Assembly (NCBI RefSeq): GCF_016808095.1 | Contig: NC_068970.1 | Location: 47,341,630-47,405,629, forward strand | Direction of reading: 5' to 3' | Source: Vigna angularis | Taxonomy: Eukaryota; Streptophyta; Magnoliopsida; Fabales; Fabaceae | DNA length: 64,000 nucleotides | Shown: positions 21,483-30,344 of the stretch, in pieces | Layout of the letters: the number at the start of each line of letters is the position of its first letter | How positions within the stretch are numbered: the stretch's first letter is position 1 | Notes under the pieces: generated by a model | Told to the model about the DNA's origin: nothing | Seen by the model: the letters and a program-made list of their open reading frames with translations, nothing else | Databases searched by the model: none | Position numbers and translations under genes: made by a program

Positions 21483-22376
21483 TGTTACCAATGAGGAGCA
21501 TTGATATCTAAATATTATAGTTTTGATCATGTTATAAGATGAAGACTTGAAAACTCTTGTAGTTTCTTTAAAAGCATTTTGTAGAAATAATTGTCTAGGA
21601 ATAACTCTATTTATGTAAGAACAATTAGAAATTTCCTGCTTAGAAGATGTTTACGCAGATAATCGATTATTTGGTTTAATAATCGATTATCACGAGCCAA
21701 ATTGGAAAAGAGTTGCTCGCATAAATAAACGATTATTGCTCAAAATTATCGATTAATTCAGTCTAAGTCAGTTTTGCTAAGTCGCGCAAATAATCGATTA
21801 TTCCTCAAGATAATCGATTATCACTTTTTGAAAACCCCATAACAGACATGAGAGTATTAGAGTTGTGTGCCTAAGGGAAGCTCTCTGTGAGTAAAAATTA
21901 TCTATGCCATTTGAGAATACATAAGTTGTTTGAGGAAGTTCTCAAGTGATAGAGTTGCTTAAGTCAAGTCTTGTGAATAGGAGAAGCTCGTGCTTAGTGT
22001 TTCTAAGGTCAGAGCAGTTCTCTTCAAGTTGGCTGAGTAGTTTCTTTCGTTCGTTTGTCGAAGGAAGGTGTTTTCTATTCTTTGCTTATTTTGATTATCT
22101 GATTGTAATCTGCAAACCATATTTTATTGAAAAAAGTTAATCATTATTCATAGTGATTAACGACTAGACGTAAGATCTTTTGATTCGAACCAGGATAAAA
22201 TTTCTGTGTTGATTTTCTTGAACCCTTACTCTTTAGCATACAAACTATTTGTTAAAAGTCTTAAAAGAAAATCATGATTTTAAAAAGAAACCATTTTAAC
22301 TTGGCTATTGACCGTAACACGCTTTCCGCTCTTTAATCGCTTTTTATTCCGCTGCACGATACCTCTGAAACCTACA
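21483..22376 (+). repeat. 5' LTR of the truncated copia element
   Basis: The right boundary (CCTACA at 22371-22376) is fixed by the PBS three bases on. The left boundary is a proposal. The LTR contains several ATAATCGATTAT-like palindromes (about 21659-21822). Confidence 0.55.
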
Positions 22377-22378
22377 TT

Positions 22379-22390
22379 TGGTATCAGAGC
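22379..22390 (+). other. Primer-binding site for initiator tRNA-Met
   Basis: TGGTATCAGAGC is the standard Ty1/copia PBS complementary to the 3' end of initiator tRNA-Met. Confidence 0.85.
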
Positions 22391-22421
22391 TTACTTTGTT
22401 AGTTTTTCAAATTTTTCGAAA

Positions 22422-23872
22422 ATGGGCGGTCATAACCAAATGTATGTTGAGGGTGCTTCTATTGATAGACCTCCTTTGTTTACGGGGGAAAATTGTGTGT
22501 TTTGGAAAATAAGAATGCAAATATTTTTAGAGTTAATTGACAGGGGTATTTGGGAAGTTATTTTAAATGGTCCTTTTATTGCTATTGTAAATTTGAATGG
22601 TGTAGATAAAGAAAAACCATATTTTCAATGGACTGCTGAAGAAAATAGACGAGTCCAATTTGATATAAAAGCTCGCAATATAATATCCTCTTCCTTGGTA
22701 TTAGATGAATTTTACAGGATTTTAGTATGCAAAACGGCTCAAGAGATGTGGGAAGTTCTTCAAGTAACTCATGAAGGAACTGACGATGTGAAGCGTGTTA
22801 GGAAGAACACCCTGATACAGGAATATGAGCTGTTCAAGATGCAATAAGGTGAAACTATCGCTGATATGCAAAAACGCTTCATACATATCGTGAACCATCT
22901 TTTTGGTTTAGGTAAGAAATTTGACACTAACAAATTAAATGTTAAAATTTTGAAATCTTTGAACGGGACATGGTAGCCAAAAGTTACTGTGATAACTGAG
23001 TCTTAGGCCTTGACGTCCATGCCTATACTTTTTGGAAAATTGAGAGAGCACGAGCTCGACTTGAATAGATTGAGTGTTGAGGAAGTCTAAGGAAAGCAGA
23101 AAACGTTGGCCTTCAAAACTGAAATTTTAAAAGGCAAAAGTTTACAAAAGGATGAGGAATCTGAAGATGAAGACTCAAATGACGAAAATATGAATCGCAT
23201 GATTAGAAAATTCTAAAGTTCATGAAATCTAAAGGTAAGGAAAAATTTAAAAATGATTGGAAGAAGAAAAAACGATCTTCTTCAAATTACAAGTGTTATG
23301 GTTGCGGAGAAAAATAACACGTTAATGCGGATTGTCCAAACCTCAAAAAGGGTGAAGAAAAGAAGTCTTTCAAGAAGAAGAATGCTTACGCTACTTGGGA
23401 AGAAAATGACTCAAGCTCAACTAGTTCAAGTGTTTCTAATGAAGAAGCCAACTTATGTTTGACGGTTAATATTGATGACACTACAAGCCAAGTAAGTTCT
23501 TCTAGTTCTGAAACTTCTGAAATTGACTTGCAAAAAGCTTTTCTTGAATTGCTAAATGAATCTGAAAAATTGGATGCTACTCATAAAAATTTGAAAAATG
23601 AGTTGAAGGATTTGAAAATTAAATATGAGAAGGCATTAGATGAGGAAATTATTTTAAGAAATAAAATCTGTAATTTAGAAAGGAAAGAATCTTCAAATGT
23701 TGAACATCTTGTTGAATGTCTTTCATGTAAGAGTCACATGCTTAATATTGATATTCTAGAAAATCTTCTTGAAGTGACAACCACAAATAATAATGTTGAA
23801 ACATCTATATTTGTTAAAAGGGTTTATAAAAACAAAAGTGTGCATAAAAGGAACAATCAAATTGGAAGAACT
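22422..23872 (+). pseudogene. Degraded copia Gag
   Basis: Starting MGGHNQMYVEGASIDRPPLF, it shows a UBN2-type gag (FWKIRMQIFL, AQEMWEVLQVTHEG, EYELFKMQ). A broken zinc knuckle lies near 23290-23340, followed by Ser-rich and Lys/Glu-rich coiled sequence to about 23870. At least five in-frame stops interrupt it, several at codons of the form TAA/TAG in Gln-like contexts, consistent with C-to-T decay. The frame also shifts near 23210. Protease and the rest of pol are absent. Confidence 0.75.
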
Positions 23873-24031
23873 TGAACCCTTACTCTTTAGTATACAAACT
23901 GTTTGTTAAAAGTCTTACAAAAAAATCACGATTTTAAAAAGAAATCATTTTAACTTGGCTATTGACTGTAACATGTTTTTCCACTCTTTAATCATTTGTT
24001 ATTTCGCTGCACGATACCTCTGATACCTACT
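23873..24031 (+). repeat. 3' LTR remnant of the truncated copia element
   Basis: About 159 bp matching the last part of the 5' LTR (CTTGAACCCTTACTCTTTAG near the start). The rest of the 3' LTR and all of pol were lost in one deletion joining gag to this point. Confidence 0.7.
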
Positions 24032-24036
24032 ATATA

Positions 24037-24386
24037 TTAAGTTATATATTAAGTAGTATGACCAAATAGTCTAATAGAACCTTTGATAATATGAATGTGA
24101 GGGTCTCATCTTATACTTTGTTGAAATCTAAGAGAGTATCTCATCCTCTAAATCATCCATAAGAAGTAAGTAACAATAGCTATGCGATTGTGCTTAACCA
24201 GCTACGTACAATTTTAAAAAATTGTATCAAATCCACAGGAAAAACATGTACCCGATATTGTAACGAAGACCAAATTTGTAACAGAATGGTAAGTTGAAAA
24301 CATTTCAATTATTCCTAAAACGTAAATTAAAAACATGCAGCATCTATTTTACTTGAATTGTAGATACTGGATGGTTTAGAGTTAAT
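24037..24386. other. 3' flank of the BBE-like pseudogene
   Basis: No coding sequence is seen. On the minus strand this would hold the 3' UTR and polyadenylation region of the oxidase gene. Confidence 0.4.
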
Positions 24387-25309
24387 TTAATCTCCTTCCT
24401 CGAACAGCGTAGGAATGCTTTGTTCGTTTCTAAAAAAGTTGTTAGGATCAACCCTGGTCTTCACTATAGCCAATCTCCTAAAATTGTTACCGAAATACTT
24501 GACACCCCATTTGTTGGCTTGGTCGTAGCTTGTGTAGCCATTGTTATTCACCCCAAAGTCAAGGTCTCTGTAATTCACATATGCAGCTCTAGGAGAGTTT
24601 GAAACGTAAGGTTCCATATAGTTATACACTCTTCTAATCCAATTTATATGCCTTTGAGCAGCCTCGTCCCCTTCCTCTTCCCAAACGACCACATAGTGAA
24701 TATGAAATCTGTATCCAGATCTGAATGGGAATGCAATTTCGGATTCCGAAATCTCATCCATTCTGCCTCCATGAGGAACCAATTCGAACTGAGCTATTTC
24801 AATCTCATTGTCAAAAAGCATGCGCCATAACCCTCGTAATCCATCAACAGGAATGGGTTTCACAACACAATCAGATTTTCCTTTGTATTTCACTAAATCA
24901 CTTTGATATCTATTCAACAAAACTTCTGGGGGTTCATTGCTAATTACAGATCCATTCAACACACCATTCGCGAAGACAGCTGAGCCAATCCAACTCGTTT
25001 CGGTACAGTCTTTTCTGTCCAAACCCAACTCTGGTAAGCTCTTTTGCATCAGTGGAATAAGTTCGTCTACACCTCCTTGAAACATGGACACAAAATTGGC
25101 TTGTATTATTTGCTTTCCATGTTTACGTGAATCTTTAGTCACGTCCACCCTGATGAATAAACGCTTGTCCAATTTATCGGCCACAAGCTGCCATTTATAA
25201 AGGACCTCGATTGCATTCTCTTCCAACGTCCTTGCAACATTGAACACTGTCACAGTTGATGGAACCGGAACTAGTTTTATCTTCCAAGCCACGATGACAC
25301 CGAAGCTTG
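24387..25309 (-). pseudogene. BBE-like FAD oxidase, C-terminal part
   Basis: This is the 3' part of the gene whose 5' part is at 38741-39439; the frames match once the insertion and one GCTTG copy are discounted. About 305 residues include VAWKIKLVPVP at the start of the substrate-domain half, a central alpha/beta region and the BBE C-terminal domain (NYRDLDFG, KYFGNNFRRL, DPNNFFRNEQSIP). The family oxidises small molecules such as sugars or monolignols using covalently bound FAD, usually in the secretory pathway or cell wall. The combined length of about 538 residues fits the family. No internal stop is seen here. The substrate cannot be told from sequence. Confidence 0.9.
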
Positions 25310-25736
25310 TGTTGGTATCAAAGATAATTTTATTATTTTAAAAGTTGGAAATACAGGGTACAGAGACAACACTTCCTTCTCTTAGGAACTCACAATATTA
25401 TTTTCTCACTCCACTTGCACACTCCCTCACGACACACACACTTATTTTTCTTCTTCTTATACAATACTAATTTTCTGTTTTTGGAGGTCTGAGTTTGGTC
25501 TCCCATAGGGATATCTATTTATAGAAGGGAAAAACAAATGTAATAATTCCACTTTCGGTGCATTTGTATGGTAGGTGCTAACGGTGATTTAATAATCACA
25601 AGCCAACAAAAACTTTCGGTGGGTTTATCATTTCTCCCTTCAATAATTTTATTTCTTTCGGCAGATTTTTTTCATAACCAGACAAGGTTTTTGGTGCAGT
25701 GGAAGACATGTGGGCACCATTTGAGTTTATTCTACA
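25310..25736 (-). repeat. Full LTR at the left (3') end of the copia array
   Basis: This 427-bp LTR starts TGTTGGTATCAAAG and ends GAGTTTATTCTACA. Compared with the LTR at 38036-38462 I saw about three differences. In the minus-strand orientation it is the 3' LTR of unit A. Confidence 0.9.
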
Positions 25737-25747
25737 AAACTCCCCCA
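25737..25747 (-). other. Polypurine tract of copia unit A
   Basis: On the minus strand TGGGGGAGTTT directly precedes the LTR start TGTAGAATAAACTC. The same tract lies beside the partial LTRs and the full LTR at 29875, 33939 and 38463. Confidence 0.8.
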
Positions 25748-25752
25748 TAAAC

Positions 25753-28700
25753 TCAAATGCTTCTATCCTTCATCCCAATAAGCTTTCTGTATTCATGAAA
25801 TATTACTGCAGGGAGCGGTTTTGTGAATATATCTGCAATTTGTTGTTTAGTTCCCACATGTTCTAACTCAACACTTCCTTCTTTTATCTTTTCCCGGATA
25901 AAGTGAAAACGAACATCAATATGCTTGCTTCTTTCATGATAGACTGGATTTTTTGCTAGCTCGATTGCTGATCTATTATCTACTCGAATCACTACCCTCT
26001 CTTCTTGCATCATCTCCAAACTTTTTAGTAGGTTTCTTAGCCAAATTGCGTGTCGGACACTCCAGGATGCTGCCACATACTCAGCCTCACATGACGATAG
26101 CGTCACAATGGGTTGTTTCTTGGAAAGCCAAGTAAATGCTGTATCTCCCATAAAGAAAACATAGCCAGTCGTGCTTTTTCGATCATCAATATCTCCACAC
26201 CAATCACTATCTGAATATCCACTAAGTTGGTAGTTGTCTGACATAGTATACATTAATCCAAAAGATATTGTACCCTTTACATACCTCAATATCCGCTTTA
26301 CTGCTTTCCAATGAGAATATCTTGGTTCCTCCATAAAACGACTTGTAATCCCCACGCTTAGCATTAAGTCTGGCCTCGTGTTGGTCAAGTATCTTAGGCT
26401 TCCGATTAGGCTACGATACTTGCTTGGGTCGACTCGATGTCCGTCTCCATATTTGGTTAGCTTCGTTCCGGGTTCCATAGGAGTAGAAACTGGATTGCAC
26501 TTCATCATCTTCGCCTTCTTCAGTATCTCCTCAGCATATCTCTTTTGGGATACAAAAATCCCTTTCGAGCTTTGATCCACCTCCAAACCTAGAAAGTATT
26601 TCATCACACCTAGATCAGTCATTTCAAACTCCTTTTTCATTACCTCCTTAAACTCGTTGATTAGCTCAATTTTGCTTCCCATGAAAATTAAATCATCTAC
26701 GTATAGGGCAACAAACAACATTTCTCCTTTCTTCTTTTTTAGGTATAGAGCATGTTCATACGGACACTGCTCATAACCATTATTCTTGAAGTAGGTGTCA
26801 ATCCTTTCATTCCAGGTTCGAGGAGCCTGTTTCAAGCCGTACAACGCCTTCTTTAACTTCAACACCTTCTTTTCTTCTCCTCTTCGCATGTAACCGAGAG
26901 GTTGCTCCACATAGACTTCTTCTTTTAGAACTCCATTCAAAAATGCAGATTTCACATCCATTTGTTGTATCGTCCAACCATGTTGTGCTGCCAAAGAAAA
27001 TAGCAGTCGGATTGTCTCCATCCTTGTTACAGGGGCAAACACTTCATTATAATCAATACCTTTCTGTTGTTTATAACCCTTCACCACGAGTCGAGCTTTG
27101 TAACGTTCCACATCTCCGTCTGCGTTGATTTTCTTCTTATATACCCATTTCAAGCCAATTGGTTGAGCTCCTTTGGGTATATCTGTCAGCTCCCATGTTT
27201 CATTCTTTTCAATTGAGTCGATCTCCTCATCCATTGCTTTCTTCCATCTGTCATCAAGCACGGCCTCTTCAAATTTAAGATCTTCTGCTCCTGCTAACAA
27301 ACATACTACATGTACTTCATCAGTGGAGTTATAAATGTCTTGTAAACTTCGAGATCTAGATTGCATAGGTTCATCTTCTTCTTCCGAAAAATCATTGATT
27401 CTCTCAGTTATGTTTTCTAGGTTCCTCCCAGTAGCTTTCGAGCTTCTGTGACCTACTGTTGAATTTTCTCCCCCAGACTCCGAGCTCCATGAGGACTTCT
27501 CCTTCATGTTGTCCCAGCTCCATTCACTTTCCTCATCAACCTGAACATCCCGACTTACAACAATTTTTCCTGTAATTGGGTTATACAGTTTGTATGCTTT
27601 TGATTTTTCATCGTATCCAATAAAAACATATTTCTTGCTTTTGTCTTCAAGTTTTGTTCTGTTCTGAGTTGGAACATGGCCATAAGCCACGCTACCAAAA
27701 ACCCTGAAATGGCTGACACTCGGTTTCTTCCCACTCCATGCTTCTTGTGGCGTCACTCCATCCAGTTTAGTATGTGGACACCTGTTTTGCACATAGACTG
27801 CACATTGTACTGCTTCCGCCCAGAACTTCTTTGGCATATTTTTTCCTTTAAGCATAGTTCGAACCATATCAAGAATGGTTCGATTCTTCCTCTCAGCCAC
27901 GCCATTCTGTTGTGGTGAATATGGAGCTGTAAGAAATTGCCTTATTCCATGCTCTTCACAATATTCTTTAAACTTTGTTGAAGTGAATTCACCTCCTCTG
28001 TCAGATCGTATACCTTTTATCTGCTTGCCAGTCTCCTTCTCCACCATCAGCTTGAACTTCTTAAATACCTCAAATGCTTTCGATTTCTCCTCTAAGAAAT
28101 ATACCCAAGTCTTCCGAGAGAAATCATCTATGAATGAAATAAAGTATTTCTTACCACTGAATGAATCAGGAGAGATTGGTCCACACAGATCGGTGTGTAT
28201 CAGATCGAGTTGTTTTTCTGCCTTGAACTCAACTGACTTTGGAAACCTAGTCCTTGAATGTTTTCCGAGTACACATTCTTCACAAAACTTTTTCTCAAAC
28301 TCTATGCCTGGTAATCCACGTACCAACTGCTTCTTTGACAGCTCGGCTAGGCCTCCGAAGTTCAAGTGACCAAACCGGAAATGCCATACCATGGCTTCAT
28401 CATTTACGTCAAGCTTCAGGCACTTATTTTTTAGAATATTTAACTCCAACTTATACATTCGATTTTTCTTCATCTCTACTCGTGCAACCAGACGACCAAT
28501 TTTATCTTTCAAGTATAGTACACGATCCTTCATGTGAACTGAGTTACCTTTCTCCATCATTTGTCCCATGCTCAATATATTATTTTTCAGCTCAGGAACA
28601 TAGTAAACATCTCTTATTTCTCCAACCCGTCCATCCTTCTGAATGTATCGGATTGTCCCACGTCCTTTTACAGCCACCTTGGAATTATCTCCAAATGAAA

Positions 28701-28755
28701 CATGTCCGGCCTCAATCTTGGTGAGTACATTGAACAGATTCTCATCTCCACACAT
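25753..28755 (-). CDS. pol: Copia unit A pol: integrase, RT, RNase H
   Basis: A 1,000-residue frame; the first Met shown lies just after the protease motif. The GAG-pre-integrase zinc region spans about 123-170. Integrase has D189, D252 and E288 (D-35-E). Reverse transcriptase lies at about 535-780 with YVDD at 685-688. RNase H begins near 848 (DSDWCGDIDDRKSTTGY) and runs to the C-terminus. This is the only unit with RNase H unbroken. It is cut off from its gag by a frameshift near 28800 and has no 5' LTR of its own. Confidence 0.93.
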   Translation of the reverse strand: MCGDENLFNVLTKIEAGHVSFGDNSKVAVKGRGTIRYIQKDGRVGEIRDVYYVPELKNNILSMGQMMEKGNSVHMKDRVLYLKDKIGRLVARVEMKKNRMYKLELNILKNKCLKLDVNDEAMVWHFRFGHLNFGGLAELSKKQLVRGLPGIEFEKKFCEECVLGKHSRTRFPKSVEFKAEKQLDLIHTDLCGPISPDSFSGKKYFISFIDDFSRKTWVYFLEEKSKAFEVFKKFKLMVEKETGKQIKGIRSDRGGEFTSTKFKEYCEEHGIRQFLTAPYSPQQNGVAERKNRTILDMVRTMLKGKNMPKKFWAEAVQCAVYVQNRCPHTKLDGVTPQEAWSGKKPSVSHFRVFGSVAYGHVPTQNRTKLEDKSKKYVFIGYDEKSKAYKLYNPITGKIVVSRDVQVDEESEWSWDNMKEKSSWSSESGGENSTVGHRSSKATGRNLENITERINDFSEEEDEPMQSRSRSLQDIYNSTDEVHVVCLLAGAEDLKFEEAVLDDRWKKAMDEEIDSIEKNETWELTDIPKGAQPIGLKWVYKKKINADGDVERYKARLVVKGYKQQKGIDYNEVFAPVTRMETIRLLFSLAAQHGWTIQQMDVKSAFLNGVLKEEVYVEQPLGYMRRGEEKKVLKLKKALYGLKQAPRTWNERIDTYFKNNGYEQCPYEHALYLKKKKGEMLFVALYVDDLIFMGSKIELINEFKEVMKKEFEMTDLGVMKYFLGLEVDQSSKGIFVSQKRYAEEILKKAKMMKCNPVSTPMEPGTKLTKYGDGHRVDPSKYRSLIGSLRYLTNTRPDLMLSVGITSRFMEEPRYSHWKAVKRILRYVKGTISFGLMYTMSDNYQLSGYSDSDWCGDIDDRKSTTGYVFFMGDTAFTWLSKKQPIVTLSSCEAEYVAASWSVRHAIWLRNLLKSLEMMQEERVVIRVDNRSAIELAKNPVYHERSKHIDVRFHFIREKIKEGSVELEHVGTKQQIADIFTKPLPAVIFHEYRKLIGMKDRSI

Positions 28756-28775
28756 GTGGTTACTTGCTCCTGTGT

Positions 28776-29504
28776 CTAAGTACCAAACTGTGTTGTTTGA
28801 ACAGTTGGTTTAAGCTCGGCTTCTGGGCCTTTTGACATCAACAAGACTCCTAATTCTTCATTGGTTTCCTCAGTAAGCAAATTTGTTTCCCTTTTCTTTT
28901 CGGACCGACAATATTTCGCTATGTGGCCTGGCTTCCCACAGTTGTAGCAACTTTCTGATCTACACTCATTTGCGTAGTGACCATTCTTACCACACTTGAA
29001 ACATTCCACTTCAGACTTGGACCGACCTCCTCGACCCCTTCCTTGACCACGACCACGCCAATTTTGTTGTCCGGTATGTTCTGTAAAGGCTTCAATGTTA
29101 CCTCTGCCACGTCCACCTCGTCCTCTACCACCTCGTCCTCGACCTCCTCTTCCTCTGCCTCCAGGACCTCGGTCTTGAGTGTTCCGAGTTCCCTTCAAGT
29201 CAAGTTGTGCTTGTAGTGCTTGGTCAAGAGGTTCCTTCTTTTTCCTTCTCCTTTGTTCGTGGGCTTCAAGTGACCCAGTGAGCTCTTCAACTGAGAGTGC
29301 TGACAGGTCCTTCGATTCCTCGATAGCGCAAACTATACTTTCGAAATCATCTGTTAATGATCTCAGAATTTTCTCTACCACCCGACTGACTGGCAACTCC
29401 TCTCCGTTTTTGCGGATCTGATTTGCCACTGCCTCTACTCGAGATATATACTCGGTTACTCGTTCTTTCTCCTCCATTCTCAAGCTTTCAAATTCGCCTC
29501 TGAG
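28776..29504 (-). CDS. gag: Copia unit A gag, N-terminally truncated and frameshifted
   Basis: From about 29483 it runs MRMEEKERVTEYISRVEA through the gag helices, an Arg/Gly-rich tract (GRGRGG repeats) and two CCHC knuckles (CFKCGKNGHYANEC, CYNCGKPGHIAKYC). It then shifts frame just before protease and ends at 28776. Relative to unit C about 120-130 N-terminal residues, the PBS and the 5' LTR are missing, replaced by junction 29505-29531. Arg/Gly-rich tracts suggest RNA binding. Confidence 0.85.
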   Translation of the reverse strand, partial: LRGEFESLRMEEKERVTEYISRVEAVANQIRKNGEELPVSRVVEKILRSLTDDFESIVCAIEESKDLSALSVEELTGSLEAHEQRRRKKKEPLDQALQAQLDLKGTRNTQDRGPGGRGRGGRGRGGRGRGGRGRGNIEAFTEHTGQQNWRGRGQGRGRGGRSKSEVECFKCGKNGHYANECRSESCYNCGKPGHIAKYCRSEKKRETNLLTEETNEELGVLLMSKGPEAELKPTVQTTQFGT

Positions 29505-29531
29505 ATAATAAAATTATCTTTGATACCAACA
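29505..29531. repeat. Inverted 27-bp LTR end at the A/B junction
   Basis: This 27-bp sequence is the exact reverse complement of the first 27 bp of the LTR (TGTTGGTATCAAAG onward). It sits between truncated gag and an LTR that has lost its first 84 bp. The same junction occurs at 33569-33595. Confidence 0.9.
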
Positions 29532-29874
29532 AATATTATTTTCTCACTCCACTTGCACACTCCCTCACGACACACACACTTATTTTTCTTCTTCTTATAC
29601 AATACTAATTTTCTGTTTTTGGAGGTCTGAGTTTGGTCTCCCATAGGGATATCTATTTATAGAAGGGAAAAGCAAATGTAATAATTCCACTTTCGGTGCA
29701 TTTGTATGGTAGGTGCTAACGGTGATTTAATAATCACAAGCCAACAAAAACTTTCGGTGGGTTTATCATTTCTCCCTTCAATAATTTTATTTCTTTCGGC
29801 AGATTTTTTTCATAACCAGACAAGGTTTTTGGTGCAGTGGAAGACATGTGGGCACCATTTGAGTTTATTCTACA
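29532..29874 (-). repeat. Partial LTR between copia units A and B
   Basis: This is 343 bp, lacking the first 84 bp of the 427-bp LTR and starting at AATATTATTTTCTC. Its right end and following PPT are normal. Confidence 0.9.
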
Positions 29875-29890
29875 AAACTCCCCCATAAAC

Positions 29891-30289
29891 TCAAATGCTT
29901 CTATCCTTCATCCCAATAAGCTTTCTGTATTCATGAAATATTACTGCAGGGAGCGGTTTTGTGAATATATCTGCAATTTGTTGTTTAGTTCCCACATGTT
30001 CTAACTCAACACTTCCTTCTTTTATCTTTTCCCGGATAAAGTGAAAACGAACATCAATATGCTTGTTTCTTTCATGATAGACTGGATTTTTTGCTAGCTC
30101 GATTGCTGATCTATTATCTACTCGAATCACTACCCTCTCTTCTTGCATCATCTCCAAACTTTTTAGTAGGTTTCTTAGCCAAATTGCGTGTCGAACACTC
30201 CAGGATGCTGCCACATACTCAGCCTCACATGACGATAGCGTCACAATGGGTTGTTTCTTGGAAAGCCAAGTAAATGCTGTATCTCCCAT
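29891..30289 (-). pseudogene. Copia unit B RNase H C-terminal fragment
   Basis: The 132 residues from MGDTAFTWLSKKQPIVTLSS are the RNase H tail, out of frame with the rest of unit B pol because of a net 74-bp deletion near 30350. It has the same sequence as unit A apart from a few substitutions. Confidence 0.85.
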
Positions 30290-30344
30290 AAAGAAAACAT
30301 AGCCAGTCGTGCTTTTTCGATCATCAATATCTCCACACCAATCA

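Larger units (their letters stand above)
21483..24031 (+). mobile_element. Truncated, decayed Ty1/copia element
   Basis: The order is 5' LTR, PBS, degraded gag, then the last part of a 3' LTR, with pol missing. Sequence at 22222-22376 is repeated at 23871-24031, which identifies the LTR ends. The proposed left boundary (TGTTACC at 21483) is flanked by ATATA, as is the right end (24032-24036). The flanks are AT-rich, so the TSD is weak evidence. Confidence 0.65.

Noticed and set aside
26943..28724. Plus-strand ORFs of up to 164 residues, repeated in each copia unit
   Set aside because: They are antisense shadows of the copia pol frames.
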